DNA from: CAYZWU01 sp964482235
GTDB lineage: Bacteria; Planctomycetota; B15-G4; CAYZWU01
Direction: 5' to 3'
Length of the DNA: 64,000 nucleotides
Assembly: GCA_964482235.1 (NCBI GenBank)
Contig: CAYZWU010000005.1
Coordinates: forward strand, 62,001 to 126,000
Shown here: piece after piece, positions 33,403 to 42,877 of the stretch
Layout: every line of letters starts with the position of its first letter
Numbering within the stretch: the stretch's first letter is position 1
Made by a program: the position numbers and the translations under genes
The notes under the pieces: model-generated
What the model was told of the DNA's origin: nothing
What the model saw: only the letters and a program-made list of their open reading frames with translations
Databases searched by the model: none

Positions 33403-35070
33403 ATGAAGCTGATTCCAGCTGCCCTTGCGCTAATTGCGGCGATCACGGTGCTCTGGTTCGCTTTGTTCACCGACAGGTCCGATCCTGTCCTTCGGGAGGA
33501 ACATGAAAAGGTTTCATCCTCTCTCCCGGCCGCAGATGCTGTGAAGGCCTGCTCCGATCAGACCGAACGGCCTCCCGATCCTGCGCCTCTTCCACCGGAA
33601 ACGGATTCTCGCGAAGATCAGAAAACACCACCAAGGGAGAAGATCGATCCGGGCGACTGCGCCGAGATCGCTGGAGTCGTGATCAACGGCAACACCTATC
33701 TGCCCTTCGAGGCGGAGCTGGCCAGGAAAGCGACTGTAGAGCTTCGCAGGATCCTGCCGGACGAGCGGACGGAAACGTGCCGTCTCGACAGGACGGCGTC
33801 TTTCCGATTCACGAAGCTCTCGGCCGGGACTTTCTCTCTCGAGGTCAAGAGCCGCGACTTTCCAGATACCTCTGTCAGGGATATAGTTGTCCGCAAGGGG
33901 GAGATCATCAACGATCTTCGGATCGTTGTTCCGCCTTTCGGCAAGCTGTCGCACCCTTACTACACGGGCCTGGATTACAACGGCTATCAGATGACACTCA
34001 CCCGGGAAGGAGAGAGCAAGCCATATTTCAGCAAGCACTGTCGTTATGTGCCGAACATTGGCAGCTACGGCTTCAGCTCGAACAAGGTGGTCATCCCTCT
34101 CCCTGCCGGAAGATGGACGGCCCGTTTCACATCCGAGGAGATCGGGCAAGCCGTCCGGCGCTTCGAGATCTTGCCGCAGGTCCTGCTCGAGCTTCAGCTC
34201 GAAAAAAGCGATTTCATGCACCAGCCCGGCTGCGTCACCGTTGAAGGACGCCTCCTTCTTCCCGATGGTTCGCCATTCCAGGGCTATGCAACTCTCGAGA
34301 TCACGGGAACCCAGACGGCGGAGTGGGGATCATTCGACAGAAAGATCAAACTCACGACGGGATTTCACGAACCGGGAAGTTTCACCACGGACTACCTCAC
34401 ACCGGGGAACTGGAAGGTCACCGTCTGGATCCTGCCTGACTATCCCAACAAGAGAAGCCGCCGCCTCCACACTTTCGAGCTGACAATTCCCCAATCTCCT
34501 CCTGATCCATTCCCGTGCGATCTGGTGCTGACCAGTGGAAAAGTGACCGGAACCCTGATCGATGCCAGGAGCAAGATACCGATACCTGGCGCCCCGATCA
34601 TGCGGATCCGCCTGGAGGACAAGTGGAAAGGCGAGATCGCAGTCGAAGCACTGAAGGCCTGCACGGCTCCCTCCTTCGAGCTCGAGAACGTGCCTCCAGG
34701 AGACTACCGTCTCGTCATCCAGGCCGTTCCGTACGAAAACCTTACGGATATTTGCTTTTCTCTCGGCCAGGGAGAACGGCTCGATCTGGGTAATATTCTT
34801 CTGCAGCCGGCTGGTGTGATCGTTGTCAATGTCAGGGGAGCCGGCGGCCGTTCTCTCCGAGGGTTGGGGCACGGTTTCCCGGACAGAACCGAGCTGACTT
34901 GTCCGCAACGTTATTCGATAAAAGGAAGAAGTGGATTGATATTCAGCATCCCTTCTCCCGGAGCGGTGCGGATGATTGTTTCTTCCGGTGGATTCAAAAA
35001 CAAAACCGTTACCTTCGAGGTGCCTTCCGGGATTGTTCAGGAATTTGACGTTGTTCTCGAGCCTGAATGA
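33403..35070 (+). CDS. Membrane-anchored protein with carboxypeptidase-regulatory-like domains
   Basis: 555 residues with an N-terminal membrane segment (residues ~4-22), a Pro/Asp/Glu-rich linker (to ~85), and several beta-sandwich repeats of the carboxypeptidase-regulatory type. These are marked by LSAGTFSLEVKSRDFPD, TPGNWKVTVWILPD and VPPGDYRLVIQAVPY. The same vocabulary recurs in the extracytoplasmic part of the sigma-factor fusion 1.3 kb downstream on the same strand, so the two may be functionally linked. The start has GAGAGA-like pairing (ATG 33403). No enzyme motif is seen. Confidence 0.75.
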   Translation: MKLIPAALALIAAITVLWFALFTDRSDPVLREEHEKVSSSLPAADAVKACSDQTERPPDPAPLPPETDSREDQKTPPREKIDPGDCAEIAGVVINGNTYLPFEAELARKATVELRRILPDERTETCRLDRTASFRFTKLSAGTFSLEVKSRDFPDTSVRDIVVRKGEIINDLRIVVPPFGKLSHPYYTGLDYNGYQMTLTREGESKPYFSKHCRYVPNIGSYGFSSNKVVIPLPAGRWTARFTSEEIGQAVRRFEILPQVLLELQLEKSDFMHQPGCVTVEGRLLLPDGSPFQGYATLEITGTQTAEWGSFDRKIKLTTGFHEPGSFTTDYLTPGNWKVTVWILPDYPNKRSRRLHTFELTIPQSPPDPFPCDLVLTSGKVTGTLIDARSKIPIPGAPIMRIRLEDKWKGEIAVEALKACTAPSFELENVPPGDYRLVIQAVPYENLTDICFSLGQGERLDLGNILLQPAGVIVVNVRGAGGRSLRGLGHGFPDRTELTCPQRYSIKGRSGLIFSIPSPGAVRMIVSSGGFKNKTVTFEVPSGIVQEFDVVLEPE

Positions 35071-35558
35071 TATTTACTTGAATGGTCCGTTTTCCCGTGA
35101 AGTGGATCATTTTGGCAGGCCTCAGCCTCGGGCTCGAAGACTCCACAAGGAGCGCCCCCTCATGCCCCACGTGGGCCGCAAATCAAAAGGCACTCCACGA
35201 CCTACATGGGCCGCCCCCCCATGCCCCACGTGGGCCATTGATTCAGAACGATCCCGACGCCCCACGTGGCCGTGAACTCTGATCTCCCCACGCCCCACGT
35301 GGGCCATAACAGAAAACGGCCTCCCCCGCCCCTGGAGGAGCCTTCGAGCTCGAGGCCGAGGCGGACTTCGAAATTGGATTCAACTATCCAGTTTTCGTGA
35401 ACCCACTGAGTTCTTCAAAACGCTCAATTTACTCAAATGGCTCAATAACCGCGTAAGAGAGCGACAACCGACTCTGTCCATTGCCGTCATCTGCCTCATT
35501 CGAGATTCGTTCCCAAGGAGCAGGATTCCGTAAAACATGCCGGAGGAGCAAGAAACTC
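35071..35558. repeat. Gene-free gap with palindromic repeats (family B)
   Basis: No gene is supported in these 488 bases. Four copies of a unit with core GCCCCACGTGGGCC lie at about 35163-35176, 35222-35235, 35258-35270 (one G lost) and 35291-35304. A degenerate copy containing CCTACATGGGCCG lies near 35200. The core CCCACGTGGG is a perfect ten-base palindrome. The copies are spaced 33-60 bases apart, like REP clusters. The right part (35320-35558) is unremarkable and ends with the GGAGGAG site of the next gene. Confidence 0.6.
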
Positions 35559-36251
35559 ATGATGCAAAAAATCGCCATTTTCACGGCTGGTATCATTGTT
35601 GGATGCTCTGTCCTGCTCGCCGTTGACTTGTACACCGAACCACCCAACAAGCTGCCAACCATTTCACTCCTTCCAGAAGAGCGCGATACCGTCGAAAGCA
35701 ATGCCGACCTTCCGGAGATCCTCGCAAGGATTTCCAGGCTCACGTCTGCCATCGAGAGTCTGGCCTATGCCGCCAGAGACGCGCAGGGCACGACCTTGCA
35801 GGATGCAGCGCTCAAATCACCAGACGAAAAGCGCCTATCAGAAAGCTCCACTCCTCCCGAGAGGGTGAAGATCGCCCCCACCCCGAAATACGAAAGGCTC
35901 GACACGAAAAAAATGGCGCGTTCCGGCTTCGGATGGGCCGAGGTTCTGGACGAAAGTCTTGCCCGCAGGCTTGTGGAATGCGGATTGACTCCCTACGACA
36001 GGGGGGTGCCCGCCCTTCTCGTGAAGGCGAGCCAGGATCTACGCGACGCGAGAAACCGGCGCAGCGAGTCCCTGGATAAGCTCAAGCAAAGATACCCCCA
36101 GGTGAAAACCAGGGGAAGCCCGAGCTACCAGGCCTACAAGGTGGAATCGAACGCCATCTGCCAGCAAAACGATGAAGAGGTCTCGAAGATCCTCGAGACC
36201 TTTCGCACCAGCCTTCTTCAGCTGGCCGGCTTGCCGTCTCCCGGGAAATAA
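35559..36251 (+). CDS. Membrane-anchored protein of unknown function
   Basis: ATG 35559 (or 35562) is chosen because GGAGGAG lies upstream and a membrane anchor follows at once (IAIFTAGIIVGCSVLLAVDLY). The 230-residue protein then has a short amphipathic helix (ILARISRLTSAIESLAYAAR), a Ser/Pro-rich linker, and a helical C-terminal half rich in Lys, Arg and Glu that could form a coiled coil. I recognise no family. It lies 140 bases ahead of the ECF sigma fusion on the same strand, so a role as its partner or regulator is possible but unproven. Confidence 0.68.
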   Translation: MMQKIAIFTAGIIVGCSVLLAVDLYTEPPNKLPTISLLPEERDTVESNADLPEILARISRLTSAIESLAYAARDAQGTTLQDAALKSPDEKRLSESSTPPERVKIAPTPKYERLDTKKMARSGFGWAEVLDESLARRLVECGLTPYDRGVPALLVKASQDLRDARNRRSESLDKLKQRYPQVKTRGSPSYQAYKVESNAICQQNDEEVSKILETFRTSLLQLAGLPSPGK

Positions 36252-36392
36252 CGCCTTGCCTCAAAGAAATCTGAACCCTTCTCCCTGCCTCGGGGAACAC
36301 TGATAATGGATGCGGATGATGTTCATCCGCCGCCTCATCGAGTTCGGACCAAGGTACCGGATCGACACTCTTTCCCGAGGAGGCTCGAGCGC

Positions 36393-39300
36393 ATGACTCC
36401 CCGATGGAACCTGGATCAGCTGCTCGGCAATGAGGAGTTCGTCTTCGGCCTGGCCCGCGCCCTCGTGGCTGACAGGCAGACGGCCGAAGATGTCTCGCAG
36501 CAGGCCTGGCTGGCTGCCATGAAGACCGAACCCGGGACGATCCGATCACCGCGCGCCTGGCTGCGAGGGACGGTTCGGAAGATCGTGCTCCGCATGCGGC
36601 GCGACGAATCCCGCCGCCGCACCCATGAACGGGCCGCGGCTCCGCGCGAGGCCATCCGGTCAACGGAGGAATTCATCGAGCGGGAGGAGATCCGGGGACG
36701 CGTCGTGAAAGCCCTTCTCGACATGGAAGAACCGTACCAGATGACCATCCTTCTGCGGTTCTACGAGCAGCTGTCTCCCGGGGAGATCGCGGCTCATCTG
36801 GATATCCCGCTGGAAACGGTCCGAACCCGCCTGAAACGCGGCCTCGCCCGGCTCCGAGCCACCCTCGACGCAGACTGCCGGGACGGCCGCATTGCCTGGC
36901 GGCTCGCACTGGCACCCCTGGCCGGCATGCAGGTCCTCGCACCGTCGGGCGGCACCGGAGCGGTCGTTGCGGCTGCCGCCCGGACAACCGCGTCGAGCAG
37001 CCAGGCGTCCGGCTGGACCACACTCCTGTCAGGAACATCGTTCATGAGCGCAAAAGTGAAGATCGCTGCGACCCTCGTTCTCGTAATGGCTGCTGCTGCC
37101 GTGATCGTGGTTTTGCAGCCCGATCGTTTTCTTCCGGATAGGTCAGTACATCCCGCCGTGGGAACCAACGACTCGACAACCAATGAACCGCCGGCCGCCA
37201 CGGTTGACGAGGATCCCTCGCGCCGGATCGAACGGCAGCTGATCGATCCTGCCGATGCTGCTTCTCACACCTCTCTCTGCGGGCGGATCACCGATTTCGC
37301 CGGTCGCCCGCTTGCCGGTGTTTCGATTTGCACGACATCGTGTCGAAGCGTCAACAGTTCATTCGATCCTCCGATAGACGCTGCATGGTCAGACACGAAT
37401 GCTTGCACGGATCCTGACGGCTTCTATCGTATTGCGCTTGTTCGGGACGAGCTGCCTCTCTCGTTTCTGCAGTTCACCCATCCCGACTTTCAGACAAGAA
37501 CCGTTCCCCTGGCTCTGGCCGTACCGGGCTACGACGGATCGTGGATCATGGAGGAGGTCTCCTTGACGCCATGCTTCTCCGTACGCGGCCTGGTCAAGGG
37601 GCCGGATGGAGAGCCGGCGCCGGGCTGCCGGGTCAGCTGGGCCACCGGACGCTGGACGCTCGAGGCGTCTCGCACGCTCGACCGGACGGACACCGGGCCG
37701 GACGGCTGCTTCAGGCTCACGCTCCCGAGAGACAAGCCCGTGATCGTGACCGCCTATCACGAATCTCTCGGTTCGGGATGGAGCAGCAAGATCAAACCGG
37801 CAGCGGGAAAGAACGCTCCGGCCGTGACGATCCTCCTCGAGAAGGGCGGCAGCCTGTCGGGGCGGCTCCTTCATTCAGACGATCGCCCCGCCCGCGGGGA
37901 GAAGCTGATCGCCCAGGCCGAAATCAACGGCTTGTGGATCGAGCGCTCAGCCGTGACGGATCGGAAAGGGCGCTTCCTCTTTTCTCGGCTGCCTGACGGT
38001 CTTTTCCGGATCGTTTTCAAGGGCTTCGGAGTCCGGGGCAACATGGGCGGGAAGTACAGCGGCAAGTCGTGGCTGCGGGAGTCCGACTTCATTCTTGCCG
38101 AACAGGCCGCTCCCCACACCGACAACCTGCTCCTGACGCTGCCGCCGGCATCGCGGCTCGTCATCGAGCTCAAGGATCATGATAACCGTCCTGTTGCAAG
38201 GAAACCGACGATCCGGATCGACCAGCTTGTCCGCGAAAGTCCCGATGAAGAGAATTCCTGCCTCCACTCCTTCGGCTGGATGAATGAAATCGAGAAAGCC
38301 GGTGAAGGCCGGATCGTGCTCCGGAACATTCAGCCCGGCACCTATCAGATCACCCTGCTGGTCCCGGGATTCGCCGACCGATACTTGAGGGACGTGATCG
38401 TCCCTAAGCCGCCTGAGCAGGGCCGCGTCACCTGTCTACTCGAACCCGAGCGACGGATCTGTGGGTATGTCTTTTTTAGTGAGGGTGAGCCGGCTGCCGG
38501 AGTGGCTGTCACCTGGGAGCTCCCCTGGGGAACAGAGCCCGGCACCGATCTGCCGCGTGCCGGTTTCCGGGGCGACGGGACACGCTCCCGGCCGGGCATG
38601 TACAGCGGCGACAGGGTCGTGACCGATGAGAACGGATTCTTCAGATTCTCCAATCTCGATCGAGGGGAATACAGCCTCTGTTTCTCGAAGGACGGCCATG
38701 AAGTATTTCGTCAATCGCCGGTGAGCGTATCGGACGACAATCCGCAGGTGGAGCTGCAGATCACCCTGCCAGGTCTGGATAACACAATCGAAGGCTGTGT
38801 GACGGACTCTCGAGGAAAGCGTCTTGCCGGAGCCACGGTCATGGCCTGGAACGGAGCCGATCTCTTTCTTCGCTCGCGGACGGACGGGGAAGGACGCTAT
38901 CGTTTCGCCGGACTGCCCGACGGAAGCTACCTGGTGGATGCACGCGTTCTGGCAAAAGCGGGTATGGACACGTTTCTGCTCGGAAGCGAAGCTCCCATCA
39001 AGGACAGCAACAAGAGCTCCGGGCAGCTCATCATCCCAAATGCCGCGGTGAACGGTGGAACGACCTGCCGCCTCGACCTTCGGATCGACGATCCCTGGAA
39101 CGGATGCATCAAGGGGCGCGTGGACAATGGGAGCCGGCCATTGCCGGACGATTTCCGGATCCGGCTGAGCCTTCACAGGGAAGGCCCTTACGATTCCAGG
39201 GCGAACGATCCCCTGCCCGGCGACCTCTTCCGGCCGCCGCATGAGCTGCGCGGATGCAAGGATCTCGATCCCCGCATGACCCACTTTCTTTTCGAAACCC

Positions 39301-39989
39301 TCCCCGCCGGACAGTACCGCGTTGCAGTCGTGTGGGATGGTGCTCCCGCGCATTTCAACATCTCCTCCAAAGTGATCGAGCTCCCCGCCTCGATGCGGCG
39401 GGATCTGATCCTGAAAATCGGCTTCGCCTCCCTGCAGGGTAGGGTGATCGATGCAGCGACCGGTCTCGGTGTTCAAAATGCGCGTGTCGTTCTCATGAAG
39501 CGCGGCAACGATCGGCCGCGTCGCACGTTCCGGTTGAACACCGGAAAGGACGGCTCATTCACCGGCGAAAACGTTCCGGCCGGCATCTACGACCTCGTCG
39601 TGCGCCATGACAGGTACAGTCCCTTCCTGATGCAGGACCTCGAGGTGCGGCACGACATCGACCAGTTCGGCTTGCGCTTCGAGCTGGTGGAGGGCTGCAC
39701 CCTGCATGGCCGGCTGAACGTTGACGGCGACCCTTGCGAGAGACGGCACTTCTACATCTATCCGTCGATGCCGCCCCTGGGAACCCGCTGGGATAGCCGG
39801 GGCGGCCGCGTCGCCGAGGACCGAACTTTCCAATTGAAGGGACTGCCGGCCGGCGAAGTCGTTCTCGTGGTGCAGGTGGGTTCACAACCGATTTTCGAGA
39901 AAAGCGTCACTCTTCCTCTCCCCCAGAACGACACCGTGACAATCGAGCTTCCAGCCTCCGTACTCGAGACGGGTCGAGAAAAAAAATAA
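36393..39989 (+). CDS. ECF sigma factor fused to a membrane anchor and a large extracytoplasmic region
   Basis: GAGGAGG nine bases upstream favours ATG 36393 (MTPRWNLDQLLGN). Residues ~8-75 form sigma region 2 (ALVADRQTAEDVSQQAWLAA). Residues ~105-155 form region 4 with its helix-turn-helix (LSPGEIAAHLDIPLETVRTRL). A short Ala/Ser/Thr linker leads to a membrane helix (~221-243, KIAATLVLVMAAAAVIVVL). Some 950 residues outside then contain about eight carboxypeptidase-regulatory-like repeats, e.g. GRITDFAGRPLAGVSI, EGCVTDSRGKRLAGATVMAW and GRVIDAATGLGVQNARVVL. Sigma, anchor and presumed sensor in one 1198-residue chain implies control by proteolysis or by tethering, in place of a separate anti-sigma factor. 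Related sigma fusions are known from Planctomycetota. Confidence 0.85.
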   Translation: MTPRWNLDQLLGNEEFVFGLARALVADRQTAEDVSQQAWLAAMKTEPGTIRSPRAWLRGTVRKIVLRMRRDESRRRTHERAAAPREAIRSTEEFIEREEIRGRVVKALLDMEEPYQMTILLRFYEQLSPGEIAAHLDIPLETVRTRLKRGLARLRATLDADCRDGRIAWRLALAPLAGMQVLAPSGGTGAVVAAAARTTASSSQASGWTTLLSGTSFMSAKVKIAATLVLVMAAAAVIVVLQPDRFLPDRSVHPAVGTNDSTTNEPPAATVDEDPSRRIERQLIDPADAASHTSLCGRITDFAGRPLAGVSICTTSCRSVNSSFDPPIDAAWSDTNACTDPDGFYRIALVRDELPLSFLQFTHPDFQTRTVPLALAVPGYDGSWIMEEVSLTPCFSVRGLVKGPDGEPAPGCRVSWATGRWTLEASRTLDRTDTGPDGCFRLTLPRDKPVIVTAYHESLGSGWSSKIKPAAGKNAPAVTILLEKGGSLSGRLLHSDDRPARGEKLIAQAEINGLWIERSAVTDRKGRFLFSRLPDGLFRIVFKGFGVRGNMGGKYSGKSWLRESDFILAEQAAPHTDNLLLTLPPASRLVIELKDHDNRPVARKPTIRIDQLVRESPDEENSCLHSFGWMNEIEKAGEGRIVLRNIQPGTYQITLLVPGFADRYLRDVIVPKPPEQGRVTCLLEPERRICGYVFFSEGEPAAGVAVTWELPWGTEPGTDLPRAGFRGDGTRSRPGMYSGDRVVTDENGFFRFSNLDRGEYSLCFSKDGHEVFRQSPVSVSDDNPQVELQITLPGLDNTIEGCVTDSRGKRLAGATVMAWNGADLFLRSRTDGEGRYRFAGLPDGSYLVDARVLAKAGMDTFLLGSEAPIKDSNKSSGQLIIPNAAVNGGTTCRLDLRIDDPWNGCIKGRVDNGSRPLPDDFRIRLSLHREGPYDSRANDPLPGDLFRPPHELRGCKDLDPRMTHFLFETLPAGQYRVAVVWDGAPAHFNISSKVIELPASMRRDLILKIGFASLQGRVIDAATGLGVQNARVVLMKRGNDRPRRTFRLNTGKDGSFTGENVPAGIYDLVVRHDRYSPFLMQDLEVRHDIDQFGLRFELVEGCTLHGRLNVDGDPCERRHFYIYPSMPPLGTRWDSRGGRVAEDRTFQLKGLPAGEVVLVVQVGSQPIFEKSVTLPLPQNDTVTIELPASVLETGREKK

Positions 39990-40052
39990 AGCACTGATGG
40001 CTGCCTCCAGGAGAGGATACGCCCGGAATGCGCCTCTATCCCCACACACCCG

Positions 40053-40081
40053 TTTCCAATTTCCGACAATCCCAGTATAAT
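40053..40081 (+). promoter_or_regulatory. Candidate sigma-70 promoter of the FG-GAP gene
   Basis: TTTCCA (40053-40058) and a perfect TATAAT (40076-40081) are 17 bases apart, in the gap after the sigma-factor fusion. Transcription would begin near 40088, leaving an 87-base leader to the ATG at 40175. Confidence 0.45.
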
Positions 40082-40174
40082 ATCACCCACAAGCACGAGC
40101 CTGAAAGGATGGCCGGCGCCGCCGCCCTCATCCGGAAGCCTGAACACTCGGATCGCAACAATAAGGAGAACGTC

Positions 40175-41479
40175 ATGAAAAACCGCAGATTGTGGCCTTT
40201 TCTCTCCCTGTTCATCCTTTTGACTGCCGGGCCGCCCCTCGCGAAGGGTCAAACGATCCACGGAGACGTGGTCCCGGTCTTCGAGCCGGAATTCACCATC
40301 GGCTGGAACGGCGGCGGGATTCATGACGACAACTACGGCGCCGTCCCATACATGGTGGACTGGGACGGCGACGGCCGGAAGGACCTCCTGGTCGGCACCT
40401 ACTATTACGGGAACATCTACTTCTACAAGAACCACGGAACGAACAACGATCCCCAGTTCCAGGACCGGAGCAAGCTCCAAGCCGACGGCGTCGATATCGC
40501 CCTCTCCTACGGGTGATGCATGGGCGCGAGTCCACTAGGCGTGGACTGGGACGAGGACGGGGACCTCGATCTGCTGTCGGGCGAGAACAACGGAAAGGTG
40601 ACCCTCTTCACCAACATCGGCAGCACCATGTTTCCCCTCCTGACAAACAGCGGTACCATCAAGAGCAGCGGCGCGGACATCGACGTGGGATCGCTCTCCA
40701 TTCCCGAGGTCTGCGACTGGGACGAGGACGGCAGGAAGGACCTGATCATGGGATGCGACGCCGGCTATGTCTACGTCTACCTCAACGTGGGCACCGATGC
40801 CAAGCCGTCCTTTGCCGGCAGCTTCAGGATCCAGGCCAATGGATCCAACATCCAGAAGATGAAGAACTGTGCGAGAATCGCGGACCTCAACGAGGACGGA
40901 AAGAAGGACCTGGTCCTGGCCTGGATCGACGGCAGCTGCCTCTTCTGGCCGAACAAGGGAACGAACGCGAGCCCGCTCTTCGAGGAGGAGTACGAGCTGT
41001 ACGACTACACCGATCCGATAGACCCAGTTCCCGGGAGCTACACCTGGAGCCACTTCTGCGTCACCGACTGGAACGAGGACGGCCACATTGACATGATCTA
41101 CACCCGGTGGGAGAGCGATCTCCGCGTCCATATCCACGGCTCGCACAACCTCCTCTGCGACGCGAACCCGATCAATCCGCCGATCGTCATCCCGTCCCAG
41201 GGCGGCAGCTTCCAGTGCCGGCTGACCCTCGCCAATACGAGCAGCCACGACGCGGTCATCGACGCCTGGACCGAGGCGGTCCTGCCCGGCGGATCGCTCA
41301 CGGGACCGGTTCGTGCGGTCTTCGACCGGCTTCTCACAGCCGGAGGCAACATGTCGGTGTTGACAACGGAGAACGTCCCGGCCGCCGCGCCGCCGGGGAC
41401 ATACACCTACCGGCTCTGCATCGGAATGTCCGGAAACGGCTGCTTCGTTTCAGACAGCTTCGAATTCACCAAGCTGTGA
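40175..41479 (+). pseudogene. Secreted FG-GAP/VCBS-repeat protein interrupted by an in-frame TGA
   Basis: ATG 40175 has AAGGAG ahead and begins a signal peptide (MKNRRLWPFLSLFILLTAG). The protein has VCBS/FG-GAP repeats with calcium-loop cores (VDWDGDGRKDLLVG, VDWDEDGDLDLL, CDWDEDGRKDLIMG, ADLNEDGKKDLVL). After SYG a TGA (40514-40516) interrupts the frame, and the same frame continues with CMGASPLGVDWDEDG, so the 434-codon gene is otherwise whole. A TGG-to-TGA change fits the context. Other genes here end in TGA, so it is a stop in this organism. A sequencing error, a true nonsense mutation, or (least likely) recoding would explain it. The C-terminal ~110 residues form an Ig-like domain. Confidence 0.75.
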
Positions 41480-41489
41480 TGCCGGCTCG

Positions 41490-41520
41490 GCCGCGCTCCG
41501 CCGGACCGGGCGGGCGCGGC
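41490..41520 (+). terminator. GC-rich hairpin after the FG-GAP gene
   Basis: GCCGCGC and GCGCGGC form the outer stem, CCGCC and GGCGG the inner stem, around a six-base loop. It lies ten bases beyond the FG-GAP stop and is followed by an A-rich run, not T-rich, so it may work as a factor-dependent terminator or an RNA end stabiliser. Confidence 0.4.
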
Positions 41521-41567
41521 AAGACAAAACGACCCTTCGCGGAACAAACGATCGAAAGGAGAACCTG

Positions 41568-42839
41568 TTGAACAGAATCGTATCGCTCCTGCTCCTGGCG
41601 CTTCCCGTCTTCTCCATCTCCTCGGCCGGCGGGGAGAGCACGGACGTGACCTTTCTCATCTCCTCGGACACTCATTACGGGCTCGATCAGTGGTCCACCA
41701 ACGAGGCGCTGAACAAGGAGTGTATCGACAGGATGAACGCCATCCCGGGAACGAGCTATCCTGCCGAGATCGGCGGGAAGGTGGACACGCCCCGCGGCGT
41801 GGTCGTCACCGGTGATCTGACCGACTCCGGGACGTGGGACAACTGGTTCGGCTACGGCCTCCTCTGGTTCTACAGGGACGGTTTCGTGGACGACTACGGC
41901 GTGAACGGTGACAAGCGCGTCGACTACCCTGTCTACGAGGGGTACGGGAATCACGACATCCACAACGTCTCCTCGTGGGTGGTGCCCGACGGGATTGCCG
42001 ACCGCACGCTGCAGCGCCCCGGGATCGCAAGCATCTCGAGCAACGGGTATCACTACTCCTGGGATTTCGACAACGTCCACCTCGTCCAGCTCAACGTCTA
42101 CCCCGGCGGCGCCGGCGATGCGGCGAACAGCCTCGACTTCCTCAGCCAGGATCTGGCCGATCACGTGGGCCAGAGCCGCAGGCCGGTGATCCTCTTTCAT
42201 CATTACGGATTCGATCCCTTCGGAACCGACTGGTGGACCCAGGAGGAGAGGCAGGCCTATTTTGACGCCATCGAGGACTACAACGTGATCGGCATCTTCT
42301 GCGGCCACAACCACTCCACGTCGCGTAGGATCTGGAACGGCATCGACACCTTCACCCTGGCCAACGCGTCGAGCCAGCGTTTCTTCGTGGTGCACGTCAC
42401 GGACAACGAGATGGTGGTGGCTGCTCGGTCGAGCGACAGCTGGGGACAGACGTGGACCCTGGACATCACGGCCGAACCACTTCCCTCGATCACGGTCAAC
42501 GGAGGAACAGGCCACGTGACCGTGCCGTACTCGATCGGCGTGGAGGTGAGGATCTCCCTCGACCCGGGCACCCATGCGGGTTACTACTACGACCACTGGA
42601 TCTTCGCCGAGTACAACCCCACCGCTCCAGTCACCTGGTGGTGGCAACCTCCTGGTTCCTGGACGAAGAGCAATACGCCGATCCGCGCGAGCGGCAGTCC
42701 CTTGACTGTCATCGACAACCACCTCGTGGGTGAAGGCAGGATCCCCGTGGGCGAGTGGAAGTTCACCTTTGCCGTCGATGCCCTGGACAACACCTTTCAG
42801 GGCACCTACCAGGCCAGCGTGGAGGCGACGATCTTCTGA
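41568..42839 (+). CDS. Secreted calcineurin-like metallophosphoesterase
   Basis: The TTG at 41568 follows AAAGGAGA and begins a signal peptide (NRIVSLLLLALPVFSISSAGG). The 423-residue protein has the five metallophosphoesterase blocks: SSDTHYG, GDLTDSG, GNHD, FHHYG and GHNH, which bind the two metal ions. About 120 residues follow as a beta-rich C-terminal domain. It probably hydrolyses a phosphomonoester or diester outside the cytoplasm. Substrate is unknown. It converges on the large respiratory operon with a 38-base gap. Confidence 0.9.
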   Translation: MNRIVSLLLLALPVFSISSAGGESTDVTFLISSDTHYGLDQWSTNEALNKECIDRMNAIPGTSYPAEIGGKVDTPRGVVVTGDLTDSGTWDNWFGYGLLWFYRDGFVDDYGVNGDKRVDYPVYEGYGNHDIHNVSSWVVPDGIADRTLQRPGIASISSNGYHYSWDFDNVHLVQLNVYPGGAGDAANSLDFLSQDLADHVGQSRRPVILFHHYGFDPFGTDWWTQEERQAYFDAIEDYNVIGIFCGHNHSTSRRIWNGIDTFTLANASSQRFFVVHVTDNEMVVAARSSDSWGQTWTLDITAEPLPSITVNGGTGHVTVPYSIGVEVRISLDPGTHAGYYYDHWIFAEYNPTAPVTWWWQPPGSWTKSNTPIRASGSPLTVIDNHLVGEGRIPVGEWKFTFAVDALDNTFQGTYQASVEATIF

Positions 42840-42877
42840 TCTGGACAAAAGCGGGGTGGCAGCAAGGGTTGATTCGA

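Noticed and set aside
35161..35310. Second possible CRISPR-like array
   Set aside because: Units are short palindromes with uneven spacing and one is decayed; no cas genes nearby.
40514..40547. Selenocysteine insertion in the FG-GAP protein
   Set aside because: The downstream hairpin has suitable spacing but the wrong loop, and calcium-loop propeller proteins are not known selenoproteins; a point mutation is simpler.
32663..41479. A changed genetic code in which TGA is read as an amino acid
   Set aside because: Two genes have in-frame TGA, but many intact genes here (rtcR, the GalU-like gene, the GH65 gene) end in TGA at overlaps that only make sense as stops.
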